Shown: piece after piece, positions 33,961-45,555 of the stretch
How positions within the stretch are numbered: the stretch's first letter is position 1
How the letters are laid out: every line of letters begins with the position of its first letter
From: Adiantum capillus-veneris
Lineage: Eukaryota; Streptophyta; Polypodiopsida; Polypodiales; Pteridaceae
Length of the DNA stretch: 60,000 bases
NCBI GenBank assembly: GCA_014529385.2
Contig: CM043967.1
Location: forward strand, 5,969,001 to 6,029,000
Direction of reading: 5' to 3'
Position numbers and translations under genes: made by a program
The notes under the pieces: generated by a model
What the model saw: the letters and a program-made list of their open reading frames with translations, nothing else
Told to the model about the DNA's origin: nothing
Databases searched by the model: none

Positions 33961-34690
33961 AAAAAATGGACCCGTTGAAGAGGAAACATATTGACACCTC
34001 AAACAAAAATAAAAAACTTATTGGCCGGTGAGAACTGACCAAACTCTGATCTAAAAACCTATCTATGTCCTATCTCACTACTCTAGGTCATCACGCCATT
34101 TTGCCAACCAAATGAACTTGGATCATAACAATTTTTTTGGGGAAGCTATATTAGGCCTAAGGGTACTGATCTACAAACTTTAGAGATCATCTCACAAGGT
34201 ACCGAAATTCCAATCCATCATGGTGTAAGTCATCAAAGCTACATCAGTCCATATAGGTTTCCCTAAATAACAACACTCTCCTATGGTCAAAATGTCAAAA
34301 AACAACCATTTAAGCACTCAAATCTATAGATATAGCTCATAGACATGTAGTCACAAACCACAAAAATTTGAAAATGGTTAATACTTAAATAAAAGTGCAG
34401 TAAACAAGGAACACAATGCACTTCTTAGATTGAATTTAGATTACCAGATCATGAGAAAAATCAATTACAAGTTTCTTGAGAGTAGACTCTTCAAAACTTT
34501 GGATAATGTCACAATTGTGTTCAAACTAAGGGTTTTGAGCTTTATACCTAAGGCTTTTAATAAGTCCAATGGACGACTTACAAAGCTTTGGGCTCATGAC
34601 AAAAGAATACAACTCGGAGTGTACAACATTCGGCTCCAAAACCCATAGACTCTTCTACAAGGTTCTTCCCTAATGATAGAATAGATATTA
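33961..34690. other. Non-coding stretch, nothing recognised
   Basis: AT-rich, no convincing protein on either strand. A junction between the plus-strand gag element and the minus-strand integrase fragment must lie in or next to it. Confidence 0.3.
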
Positions 34691-34699
34691 TATCAAAAT

Positions 34700-35345
34700 T
34701 TGTGGCTTGCGCAAGGTGTGGTTGGCTAGGAGGGTGCCCGTCTAGTGGATTGACCAAAAAGCTTTGTAAACATGTCTTTACTTATCCCTAATCATTTTTC
34801 ATAGTAGATTGCAAAGGTCTACTAGGTGCTTGACAGACTAAGCTACCACAAGCTTGATTCATGGTATGCATACACTTAAAAATTATGAACATTTAAAAGA
34901 AATCTATACTTGTTCATACGTGGCTCTTACGTTTGATAGGAGTCATTGTAAGTATTTACAAGGTTTAGATTATCCTTTAGCTAGATGTCTTGCATCAACC
35001 TTGTATCTTTGAAAAGATAATTCTTAAATTTGACAAGATATAGATATCATTGGATAGTCTTATCACTTCTTGAAACCTCATCTTCATGTTGTAGACTGCT
35101 CTTTGGGTGCACGATCTCTTCTTGGACTTAAAACTTGAGCAGTTCTTTAATTATCAGCTCTTGGAGTGGCTCTCCCTTATAAGGTTTCAAAAGGCTCACA
35201 TGAAAGGCATTATGAATGAGCCAAAGCTAGGTAACCTTAACTTGTAAGCTAATTCATAGATATTCTTAAGAATTTAAAATGGGTCATAATATCTTTATAC
35301 TAACTTAGCATAATATTTTTGGTACCCATTGGGCGTCCTTGTGTT
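34700..35345 (-). pseudogene. Gypsy integrase C-terminus and chromodomain-like end
   Basis: On the minus strand, from about 35,345: KYYDPFKILKNIYELAYKLRLPS (the GPF/Y module with one change), then KPYKGEP-like residues broken by a shift, then VIRLSNDIYILSNLRIIFSK in the place of the chromodomain-like segment. The sequence aligns with 45,118-45,550 (shared ggtgcttg..gagact, catgattc..gcatgcatac, ttgaaaagataattcttaaatt), so it is a fragment of the same minus-strand family as at 45.4 kb. Confidence 0.7.
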
Positions 35346-35370
35346 CCTTTGTTAGAAGTGTGGCTTAGGC

Positions 35371-36290
35371 GTGCTTTGGAAAACTCGAGAAATAATAATT
35401 CTCTTTCAGCATAAAGATGCACATACACTTGAAAAGCTTAAAATTGATTCTTTGAACAAAAAATTCTTGCATGAATTTGGTCAAGGTGTCCAGATATCAT
35501 CGAATTTTGAAAAGACTATTAGGTTTGCAAATGATTTTGCATCCACTGCCACAAGTGTGCAATCATTCACAAGTCTAAGGGACACATCAAACAGAATGCT
35601 ATTAGCGTTGTATGGTACACATAATTCATATGCACACTATGTAGACCAAAAAGGGCAACTGGACAAAAAGGATCAACCAGTGTTTGAACGACCCACATAC
35701 CAACTTATAGAAGTGTGTCCAGTGATAAATAAGAAAGGATGGTTCATTTCATAGGAAAGAATCTATTATAGCCCATCCTCCCTAGAGTTGAAGGATATTA
35801 CCCAACTGAACCCAGAAATCTGTTCAGAGCCAAACTCTCCTCCATCGGAGATCAAGCTTTGATGTTGTAGCCAAATGAGCATATACTTTGAGACGTAGAT
35901 ATAGATGAAAGTCTAGAATCTATGATGCCTTGGGTTTGAAAATCACAGAAGCTCATATCATAGGAGACCCATGGGACAGACAATATCAGGGCAAAGATAA
36001 TGCTATCTATAGCTTGACTTGGGGAATAATTTCTCATGTTTCATGGAGATACATAGGAAACTATGCAGAAGGTTTACAAATATCAAACATAAATAGTGCT
36101 ACCCAAAGTGTGCCTTCACAATCCCAAAAGGTGTGACCAGAGCCAAACAGTTTTGAACTCTTACAATGAAGCAGGCAATAGTGATCACCCTAGGAAGGGG
36201 GGAGCTACAAATCCATCAAAATTAGCTCTTATACCAGTAACCACAATGTCAGTTAGAAGCCCTAGAGCCTCTAGTCAATAGACCCCTTCA
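35371..36290 (+). pseudogene. Unrecognised ORF remnant upstream of the accessory region
   Basis: Open from about 35,371 to 35,754 (ESNKKFLHEFGQGV-like start; later FTSLRDTSNRMLLALYGTHN and PVFERPTYQLIEVCPVINKK), then in shifted frames LPRVEGYYPTEPRNLFRAKL, GLKITEAHIIGDPWDRQYQG and AIYSLTWGIISHVSWRYIG. The amino-acid mix looks like a real folded protein with aromatic and Gly/Pro patterns. I recognise no family; no zinc finger, polymerase or protease motif is visible. By position it may be the N-terminal part of the accessory protein that follows. Confidence 0.35.
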
Positions 36291-37626
36291 AAGCAGAAAC
36301 CATTGAAAGATCATATGGTTGTTGGAAGTTTCTAATTGACCCAGATTCCATCATAATTTGCAATAATTTCTTTTATGAAGATCATCACGGACAAAAGTTT
36401 CAATTGATCTCCACAAGTTATAGTCAAAAGCCGACAAATCCAATAGTGTTGAAACAATTACATGTGACCAAGATCACATACAGATATCAAGATGCACATG
36501 GTAACAAATATCAGCAGGTTCATGACCTTGTACAAACCCCTATGGATGGTAGGACTGAAGTCAAAGAATATCTGAAGATGATGCAAAGCCTCAAGCTGCC
36601 AGAACAGGTAATAGAAAATTCAAAATCAATAGAAGCTAAAGCCCAAAAAACTACACAAAGGTCACCCCAACAAAATTTCCTCCAAAGAGACAGATTTTGC
36701 TAGAAAGTACAGTGGATCTTCTAAGATCAAAGGTTACTTAGATGCAGGCAAATAATGCTCATCAATTGCAAACAAAAAAGTACACTATCACAATCATACA
36801 AGTCAGCATCAACAGAAGCAGGTGGTCAAAGCAAAAAATATGCAGATAAAGCTCAACCAAATGACACGGCCACAACAAAGGCAATCAATAAAGAAAGAAA
36901 TCCTAAGACATTCAAGTGCAATGTCCTTGGTGAGAATGAAGAAAAACTCTCAAGTGAAGTAAAGTTAGATTTTCAACTAGACAAGAACCTCATGTCCTTT
37001 CGCACTTGGAAAAGATGTGGCCAACCACAGCTGGAAGATGCTCCTGAATTTGTGAGCATATTTGGAGACAAATGAGAAGAATGCTGGGGAATCATCTCCA
37101 CCACCATTGAAGTAAGTTTATAGATCATCATAGCTCAATTCCACATGATCACATCAAAAGATATGCCATACAACATCAAAATGGGAATGCCAATGGCCAA
37201 GAAGATGTTAGAGATACATAATGGAAACAAGATGCAGTCTTCAGAGAAAGTAAAGAATGAAGACCAAGACTGGTCACCTACGGACATCATCACAAGGTCC
37301 TCAAGCACATTTAAAATGGAGACTTATATCAAAGCAGATCTTATTGAAGATGATTCATCTCCATGAAGTAGAACTTCAGAAGAGCTTAAAGAAAATTAGG
37401 CAATAGCAAGTGCAGATCAAACATAACAAAGAACAACCACAAAAGCTAGTGAGCAGAGAATTCCACCAAAGCCAGAAGTTAAGAAGAACAGGGTTGCAAA
37501 AAGTCAGGAAGCAATAGAAAGTCCAAATATCTAGACATTGCCAGTTGAATCAACTGATGTAAGTTAGAGTGGAACACAAAGTCTCAAGCCACCCTCCATA
37601 GAGACACAATTAGATCAAGATGAGAC
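36291..37626 (+). pseudogene. Accessory ORF remnant, basic Gln/Lys/Thr-rich
   Basis: Shifted frames read GCWKFLIDPDSIIICNNFFYED, then QLHVTKITYRYQDAHGNKYQ, EVKEYLKMMQSLKLP, then long Lys/Ser/Gln/Thr-rich linkers (36,755-37,366). The first piece has a D-P-D-S step followed by a hydrophobic strand, perhaps a decayed first retropepsin copy. Otherwise no recognised motif. The linkers look disordered. Confidence 0.35.
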
Positions 37627-37627
37627 A

Positions 37628-38443
37628 ATGGCAAAATCTGGAAGATCTTTAATAGAACCAACAACAAGAATAGCTATAGTTCTCAGTAATAAAAAAGGAG
37701 CAAGTGTCAGATGCAATGCTCTACTAGATAAAGAAGCAAATTGCAATATGGTTGCAAACAACATCCAAAGCATTCTAGATATTACTCAGGGAAAACCATA
37801 TAATAGAGAAATCATGGGTAAGGCTACAAGTTAAAAAGAAATGGCTGCTACCCTTAGCATCCAAAATCATGAAGAGCAAGTAAAGTTTCAGGTAAAGTAT
37901 TCAAAAAAAGTGCATGTAGATGTAATCCTTGGACATCAGTGGTTAGATTCAGAGTTGCAAAAGTCACAAGAATCGAAGACAAATCTTGCAAACAGAGATA
38001 AAGCTAAAGTGGAACTTCCACCGATTAGCACAAAAGGAGTGACATCATATGTCTCTACATCAAAGAACCCTCATGGATCAGCTTCTTCAAGCAAGTTAGG
38101 CTTTCAAAATTTCAAGTCAATTGCTGACCCAACTAAAACGTCTAAGGAGCCACCCAACAAATCAAAGATATTTCAGCCAAAGTACTCAAGAACGCAAAGG
38201 TAAGTCAAGCAAATGTTTATTCTGAGCAATTTAGTCAAAGTCAATGATCCGGTTTGGATTAAAGACAAAAAATCAACACAGAAAGACAAACACATGGGAT
38301 GGACAACATCACAGTGGAGCTTAAAGGAACATGAGTACTATGGAGGTAACAAACAGATATGGGTACCAAAACCGCAGGTTAGGGCATATGAAGTAACTTC
38401 AAGTCCCTCCCAAGAAAGAATTCCCACAAGGTATCAACTTTGA
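37628..38443 (+). pseudogene. Accessory ORF with retropepsin-like domain and IWVPK motif, unit A
   Basis: PTTRIAIVLSNKKGASVRCNALLDKEANCNMVANN resembles a retropepsin N-terminal half with the active site D-S/T-G changed to D-K-E. Then HEEQVKFQVKY and VHVDVILGHQWLDSE, the ILG-x-x-W-L end of such a domain. A disordered linker follows, then the QIWVPKPQVR motif at 38,354. The catalytic Gly is lost, so no activity is expected. The order retropepsin-like, linker, IWVPK matches 430-1,156. Confidence 0.55.
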
Positions 38444-39247
38444 CAATATCCTAGGATACTTAAGAGGTAGATATACAATAGAACAACATTGGAAGATGGT
38501 GAACTCTATCACAACTCTCAAGAGGATACATAACAAATATGGATCTCAAAGAATGTTCCTCTTGGATAAGGATTCTACATAGGTTATATAGAGATTTGGC
38601 TACCAGTCAACCACAAGCCAAATGCAACTACACCAGACCTACATGAAGATCTCAAGAGCTCAACAAGACCTAGAGCGAAGCAAAGTTAACAATGGAGATA
38701 CAAAGGTCATCAAGATTTGGATTCCTAAGTCTTCCAATGCTCCTAGTCAAAAGCCAAATGCCAACAGTGAACAAAGGCCTACAACAACATCAAATACTCC
38801 TATCAATATACCTAATTGGAGAATCAAATAGATAATGGAGTCTTCACAGTCAAATAAGAACAACCCAACCAACGAAAATGCAGATTCATAGATGATAAAG
38901 CAGGTATGGCAAAAGAAACCTTCAATGCCAACTTGGTCCTTCACTAATCCTCTTTTTGATTCAAGCTTACTTTAATGTGAATAAATATTTGTAGTAAGCA
39001 CAAGAATGTAAAGAGTCAAGTCTCCAAGGTGCAAAAAACACTCTTTAGTATAGTCAGAGTCGGCCTACTGAGCCATAAAATGAGCAAAGCATTAGTCCCA
39101 AAGCTTCATGTATTAATAAACTCTGTGCTAAGATTCATAGTTATTAGGCTTATTCTCAAGCTGGAAGAGTTGAGCATATCTAAGTTGTGTCTCTCATGTT
39201 GGATGAGATGAGCATAAGAGCACATATCCTGGTAAATGAAAGATGAT

Positions 39248-40680
39248 CTTCAATAGAACCCACAATAAGAATAGCTATAGTCCTCAATAGTGTAAATGGA
39301 GCAATTGTCAGATGCAATGCTCTACTGGATAAAGAAGCAAATTGAAATATGGTTGCAGATAAAATCTAGAGCATTCTAGAGATTACTCATGGCAAGCCAG
39401 GTAATAGAGATTTTATGGGTAAGGCTACAAGTAAAAAAGAAATGGTTGCTACCCTTATCATCCAACAACATGAAGAGCAAATTAAAATTTCAGGTGAAGC
39501 CTTCAAAGTAAATGCTTGCAGATGTCATCCTTGGACATCAATGGTTAGATCAACACAATGCCTACAAAGAAGATAAAATGCTAATACTCACTTTTCCAAG
39601 AGGTAGGAAGCAACAATTATAGATACGTTAATGCTAGATTCAGAGTTGCAGAAGTCACAAGAATCAAAGACAAATCTTACAGACAAAGGTAAAGCCAAAG
39701 TGACCTTTCACGACTAGCAAAGAAGATGTGATATCATATGTCTCTACATCGAAGAACCCTCATGGATCAGATATCTTCAAGTCAATTGCTAACCCAACCG
39801 AAACCTCTAAGGAGACACCCAAAAAAACAAAGATATATCAGCCAAAGTACTCAAGAAAGAAAAGTAAAGTCAAGCAAGTGTTTGTTCCGAGGAGTTTAGT
39901 CAAAGTCAATGATCCGGTTTAGAGTAAAGACATGAAATCAACACAGAAAGACAAACACATGGGATGGATAGCATCACAATGGAGCTTAAAAGAATAGGAG
40001 TACTATGGAAGTAACAGACATATATGGGTACCAAAAGCGCAGGTTAGAGCATATGAAGTAACGACAAGACCCTCCCAAGAAAGAAGGCCCACTAGGTATC
40101 CACCTCAACAATATTTGAGGATACCTAAGAAGCAGGTATACAACAGAACAACATTGAAAGATGTTAAAGTCTACCACAACTCTCAAGAGGATACAGAACA
40201 AAGACGAATCTCAAAGAATGTTCCTCTTGGACAAGATTCTACACAGGTTATACAAAGATTGGGCTACCAGTCGACCACAAGCCAACTGCAACTACACAAG
40301 GCATGCATGAAGATCTAAAAACTCAACAAGACCTAGAGCAAGGCAAAGTCAACAAAGGATTTACAAAGGTCCTCAAAAGATTTGGATGCCTAAGTCTTCC
40401 AATAAACTTAGTGAAAAGCCAAATGCCAACAACCAATAGAGGTCTACAACAACATCAAAGACTCCTATCAACAGGCCCAATCGGAGAATCAAACCAATAA
40501 TAGAGTCTTCACAGTCAAAGAAGGACCACCCAACTAACGTGAGTGCAAATTCAAAGAAGATAAAACATGTATGGCAAAAGAAACCTTCAATGCCAACTTG
40601 GTCCTTCAGTACTCCTCTTTTTGAGGATTCAAGCTTACTTTTACCTGAAGAAATATTTGTAGTAAGCACAAGAATGTAAA
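39248..40680 (+). pseudogene. Accessory ORF, unit B (duplicate)
   Basis: Second copy of the retropepsin-like domain and tail. The TGA after the ALLDKEAN equivalent and other stops show separate decay. Clear parts are ISYVSTSKNPHGSDIFKSI (39,728), HIWVPKAQVRAYEV (40,019), VYNRTTLKDVKVYHNSQED (40,139) and KHVWQKKPSMPTWSF (40,563). The W-motif also occurs as IWMPKSSN at about 40,377. Confidence 0.5.
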
Positions 40681-40990
40681 TAGTCAAGTTGCCAAGGAGC
40701 AAAAAACACTCTTTGGCATAGTCAGAGTTGGGGCTATTGAGCCATAAAACGAGCAAAGTATTAGTCCCAAAGCTTTGAATGTCTTAATAAAATCTATGCC
40801 AAGAGTCATAGTTATTAGGCTTATGCTCAAGCTGGAAGAGTTGAACATATCTATGTTGTGTTGCTCATGCTGGATGAGATGAGCATAAGAGTCAAAGTCT
40901 ATTAATTTAATCATGGTAGAGCGTCGTAGATTCCAACACTCATGCACAGTGCACAGTAAGATGAGAGCACATATCCTCAACAACGAAAAC

Positions 40991-41645
40991 CATTCTTAAA
41001 GGGGTGATAGCTTGCAAAGCCATTCTATATGATTTTATAGCTACACCATATTTGTGAAGAACCCTCAAAATATTTCTTGCACAACATATTCTTTTCCATG
41101 CATTTCTATGTATGCATAAATAGGATGTCCCATCATTGGACATATGCATTGGAAACTGTTTTTTGCTTCCACCTATGCACCTTCAGTGGACTATAATAGG
41201 CAAACAAATGTTCCATCACGCTATCCTATCATATTTGTTGTCTTTTTAATTCCACATCTATTAGCAAATAGTCCCTTGAGTACTTTATTAATATTTTTCA
41301 TGCTAATAAGTACTCCAATAATGTGCGTATCCCAAAGGCACTTTTTTCCTGTTGGGTTTTTTTCCTTTGGTCATCCAGGTATTAGACCCTAATTTAGAAC
41401 CTCATCATTCTATTTTTTGTACATACTTTTCATAAATAAAGAGTAGGCTCATCATTATGCTATTACAATGGAATGCAACATCATCTCTCACAACAGCCAT
41501 ATTTCCAACCAATGAAGATGCTACAAAAAATTGAACCTCATCAACAAATTCAACAAGAAATGAAGACAATCAGCCCATCAACAACCAATCAAAACCTTCC
41601 ACAGCCTCCACAGACACTTTTCAACAGTGCCCAAGGACGAGCACT
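40991..41645. other. 3' untranslated stretch before the LTR
   Basis: A Gln/Pro-rich frame at 41,473-41,673 (FQPMKMLQKIEPHQQIQQEM) may be the last part of the accessory ORF. The rest has no readable protein. Confidence 0.35.
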
Positions 41646-41650
41646 AAAAT

Positions 41651-41663
41651 TGGAAGGGGGGAA
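41651..41663 (+). promoter_or_regulatory. Polypurine tract
   Basis: tggaaggggggaa directly before TGTTAAC. It is the primer for plus-strand DNA synthesis in LTR elements and marks the 3' LTR start. Confidence 0.75.
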
Positions 41664-42545
41664 TGTTAACTAAGTCAACGTTAGTTAACAGAAGATGCTA
41701 AAGGACGAGCCTTACGAATGCACATAGAAGATCAACACGAACAAGTAGTAAGATTGGAGTTACACATTTTCTACATTTTTCAAAATGATTATGTATTGTA
41801 AATTCCCAAATTTTTTCAAGCCATTGTAATATTTTAATGTGTTACGGGATCAATGGGAGTTCCAAGCTATAAAGAAAAGGTCATTTAGTGTGCGTAGGTT
41901 ACAGATTTAGTAAGTGGTGGAGGCCTAAAGGCCTTGGGCGCCCGGACATTGCATATTTTTACCCTAGGTATATAAGGCAGTGTGTAAAAGAAATTAGGAT
42001 TCTCAAGCTCATTTGCTGAGAGTATTGTTTGGTGAGAGCTCTTGAGGTGTGTGGCTATGGAGTCCTTGAACTTCTTCTTGCTTATGTGACTTGATTAACA
42101 CTAATCAATGCTTAATTCTCTTTCACTATGCCTCTATCATGCTTCTTGTGATTGCTAATGATGATTTGATTAGCTAGATTATAACTAATTAGTGGCTAAT
42201 CCCTCTCTAATCCTATGTGATTGCCCTATTTTTCTTGTGTGAGAATGTAGGTTTGTTTGGAGTGTGGTGATCAATAGATCTATGTGTGTGTGCTTGTGAT
42301 TAGTGTGTTACATGATAGGATTAGTGTTGTGTGCGTCTTGCAATCATTAGTGTGTGTGATTGAATTGATTGGAGGTGAAGGGAAGTGGATGTGGAGATGG
42401 CCAACCATTGTGGCTTAGCTCCTCCGTAGGCCAAGAAGCTCACCTCGTAGAGTCACCATTCATTTTTCCATGATTAACTCACTAATTGTGTGAGTGTTTC
42501 CATGCCCTAGCCGGGTATCTCATCCCTCTGGATTGATAATTTTGC
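41664..42545 (+). mobile_element. LTR of the accessory-ORF element
   Basis: Starts TGTTAAC after the polypurine tract. Bases 41,664-41,690 form an inverted repeat: tgttaactaa, a 7-base loop, ttagttaaca. A TATA box, tatataa, lies at 41,969-41,975, about 300 bases in, as in a U3/R junction. The right end is uncertain. At 42,546 tggtcatcagagc resembles the tRNA-Met primer site with one extra base, which suggests an LTR end at about 42,545, but that end lacks CA. Confidence 0.55.
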
Positions 42546-42599
42546 TGGTCATCAGAGCTATGCAATATGGAACCCCCAAAGTCTATACAAGTTTGTCAA

Positions 42600-42800
42600 A
42601 ATTTTGAGTCTATACAAGTGGGAAAGTGTTGCCTGCACTATTTACATCAAGTAGTGCATTATCCTTGCCTCTATAGGAAGACAAGACTTCTCTCTCAAGA
42701 GACTTCATAATGGCAACAATGCAATCAAACCATGGTGCCCCTAGGATAAGATTTTGGAGAGATGAATAAATCTTCTTTGTCAACATAGCTTTGCACACGG
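42600..42800 (-). pseudogene. Gypsy retropepsin fragment (minus strand)
   Basis: The minus-strand frame reads LQNLILGAPWFDCIVAIMKSLE. ILGAPWF is the C-terminal retropepsin motif of this gypsy family and matches 53,340-53,470 (DAILGAPWFDRMAANMKFLE). It ends at the outer edge of the LTR at 42,805, so that element landed in, or joined to, an older copy of its own family. Confidence 0.7.
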
Positions 42801-42804
42801 ATCT

Positions 42805-44976
42805 TGTAATGGAAATGGCCTATGAACTTTGAGGATATAGATTTTAAGAGAATTAGAGTGAGTATTTTTGTGAGACTACTTTGAGAACATAGAGAGTGAG
42901 CTTAATTAGCAACATAACCATAATACTTAATTAACTTGGCATGAACAATACTTTTGCAAGAGAGAGAGTTTAGAGAACTTGACAACAATTGAGGACCGGC
43001 TTTATGTGGATTTTGTATTATAGTCTCTCTCATCTAGAGAGACTTGGTAGAGTACAATCTTTGTGTTCCTTGTGACCTAGCTGATACAATGAAGATGGAA
43101 AATTTCATGCATCACGAGCATAACATAAACTTTGTAAAATCATTGACCATCCCTGGCCTCAGTCCCAAGGCCTCAAAAACCTTCAAAGGTGGAGAGAGCT
43201 AGTAGGGAATGAGGGTAGGGAAGAGGAAGAAGAAGCATTCACTTATCATCACTCTTCTTGCTTAGCATAGCATAATAGCATAGTAATTAGGATAAAGAAG
43301 ATGGCAATCTTAAGCATTGAAGCATGGCTCTTCGTTGGGTTTGCATTCAGTAGCCAAGAGTGCTGGTATAGGCTCTCAACTTCTCAGCAAGCTTGGAGAA
43401 GGAGATGGAGCTCTTGCACTTTGCACTTAACACAATGAGTGTAAGAGTGTGTGGGTGTGTGTGTGTGTATGTGTGTGTGGGAGAGTATACCTTGCAAGCA
43501 AGCCCCTAGCTTCCTTGGTCGACCCCCCCTTGTATCTCATGCTAGAAGATGATTGGACCCCTACAAGCCTAGCCAATCACATGTAGGGTGCATATCAAGA
43601 AACCGTTTTAGCCTTGGTACAAGTGTCCCCATTTCCCCTTTGAGAGAGAGGATGATAAATACATAATCAATTAAATAAATTAGCTAAATTGTCATTGGAC
43701 CCCTTGAGAGGCCAACCAATAGGCTTTACGCACACCATGAGGGCAACATGAGGAGGAACTTGACAAGTGTCCTAGTTACTTATTTAGACAATGCTTGACT
43801 TGTGTGACGGTGTGTGTGTTCTCTCTCTAGCTCCTACAATGAGGGATTGCCCCCCCTTAGAGTAGGGATCATGTTGACTTTTGGGAACCACTTGAACCCT
43901 TCAAGCTTAGGGAAGGTTATCACTTCAAGCTCAGCTCTATCAAGCCTAGAGAAGGTTCCCACATCAATCTCAGCCCTAGGACCTCAAGCATAACAAGCAC
44001 CTCAAGTACCTTAGTTAGCAAGCACAACAAGCACCTCAAGCACCTTAGTTAGCAAGCACGACAAGCACCTCAAGCTTGGGCCGGGTTCCCACCTCAAGCA
44101 CAACCCAAGCTGTCCTAAGGTCAAAGGACTTTTTACACTAACCTTTGGAGGTCTTTAATGAAGCTAACCCTAAGGTCTTTAAGCTCCATTAGGTAGCCTT
44201 GCTCTTTGAAGACCCTCTCTTATTTGGACCCCTTTAACCTTGGCCCCGTGTTGAGATAGACTCATAAGCACATGTCTATATTCTAACCCTTGTTCTTTTT
44301 ATTCTCCCACATTAAATGATTAGTTTAACACTAGACTTGTAATGAGCCACAAAAGTGAATGAAGCCACAAAAATGGCTTGCATCAGGATTCTAGTAAATG
44401 AAACATAACTTTTGCATATGACATCAAAATTTCATGAAACTTCTTAAATATGGGTTCAAGATATGAAAAAGGTTTCTAAATACACAATTTACATGAAAAT
44501 CTCAAAAATAAAAAAAATTACTTTTCTAAAATTAGTAAATTTTACATAAAATTGCACTTCAACACTTAACTTGGAGAAGTAAAAAATGTCGTCAGTCTTT
44601 GTATATGAGTTAAAAAAGCTTGGTACATCTATCACATACCTACTGAGGTATTTTTCAAAGAAGTTTGGGCCTGCTTAGCAACGATTTGATTTACTTTCAA
44701 AAGAAAATATAAATTTTTTGTCCATCCGCACAAATTACTTGTACAAGATGGCAATGGAAAGACACCACCTTCTTTTAGCTCTATACTATCTTTTATCAAC
44801 TCATATTGAGTTTTTGTCATAATTCCCTGAAACCATTTTCTATTTAGATAACTAACATAGTGTTGAGAAATTTTTTACAAAAGTCTCAAAAAGCCACAAA
44901 AGTGGCTGATTTTTTACAGGACTAGTGTTAATATGAGAAAATCATTTGGGTTGGTTAGATATTAGATTTTATGACA
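42805..44976 (-). mobile_element. 3' LTR of minus-strand gypsy element A, ~2.17 kb
   Basis: Plus-strand edges are TGTAATGG (42,805) and TTTTATGACA (44,976). Just outside the right edge the minus strand reads TTTCAAGAGAGAGAA, a polypurine tract, so the TGTCATAAAATC start is well placed. The left 1 kb is shared with the 5' LTR at 46,842-47,835 and, more diverged, with the LTR at 58,906. It contains a short GT-rich run at about 43,450-43,485 and Leu/Ser-poor non-coding sequence throughout. Confidence 0.8.
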
Positions 44977-45360
44977 TTCTCTCTCTTGAAATCATAGTTG
45001 TCCTCGACTATGAGGTAGAAAAGATAAAGTCTTAGTCATTAGTCTTTGTTTCTTAGCGGCGGATAGAGGATCCCTTTTTACCCTACGACATCATTCCAAG
45101 ATGGATGACTAATCCATTTGGTGCTTGGGAGACGTAGTTGCCGGAAGCATGTCTGCTCTTTAGTCTATTTTATTCTCCCAAAGTAGAGTGACAAATTATG
45201 CTTGGTGTTTGAGAGACTTCATCATCACAAACATGATTCTAAGCATGCATACTATTTAGGTTTGTGCACAATAAAAAGAGAAATAGTCTTATAAGACAAA
45301 AAAATTGATCATTTGAAAGAGACATTTACATTTCATTACTCTAATTTAGCATTGTAAGGA
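44977..45360 (-). other. Polypurine tract and 3' UTR of gypsy element A
   Basis: Polypurine tract (minus strand AAGAGAGAGAA) at about 44,977-44,990, then about 370 bases without a frame up to the chromodomain-like end of pol. It aligns with 34,700-34,960. Confidence 0.5.
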
Positions 45361-45555
45361 TTGACAAGTTTCATACTATCCTTAAGCTGTATTCCTTGCA
45401 TCCATCTAGAATCTTCAAAAGGATAATTTTTGAACTTAATAAGATACCGTCGGATAATCTTACCATGTCGTAGTATCTTGTCTTCATGAGGAAGGATAGA
45501 TTCGGGCTGTAGCACTTCTTGGTCTTTGATTTCTAGAGGGTCTTCAATAGTTGGT
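45361..45555 (-). pseudogene. Chromodomain-like end of gypsy pol (element A)
   Basis: The minus strand reads GEPPREPTIEDPLEIKDQEV, then ILRHGKIIRRYLIKFKNYPF and EDSRWMQGIQLKDS. The pattern of a basic strand, YLIKFKNY and ED..W matches the C-terminal chromodomain-like module of plant gypsy integrases, which targets integration to chromatin. It follows gag directly here; protease, reverse transcriptase, RNase H and the integrase core are deleted. Confidence 0.7.

Larger units (their letters stand above)
37628..40990 (+). repeat. 1.6-1.7-kb tandem duplication of the accessory region
   Basis: Unit A (37,628-about 39,240) and unit B (about 39,240-40,990) share landmarks at steadily rising offset: agatgcaatgctctact 37,709/39,310 (1,601), acaaacacatggg 38,286/39,951 (1,665), aaaaaacactcttt 39,032/40,700 (1,668). 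Both units end with agagcacatatcct. Unit B has about 65 bases extra in its middle. Confidence 0.85.

Noticed and set aside
27886-42545. One single giant plus-strand element from 28.4 to 42.5 kb
   Set aside because: The presumed 5' LTR end (CGCTAACA) and primer site do not match the LTR at 41,664-42,545, and a minus-strand fragment lies between.
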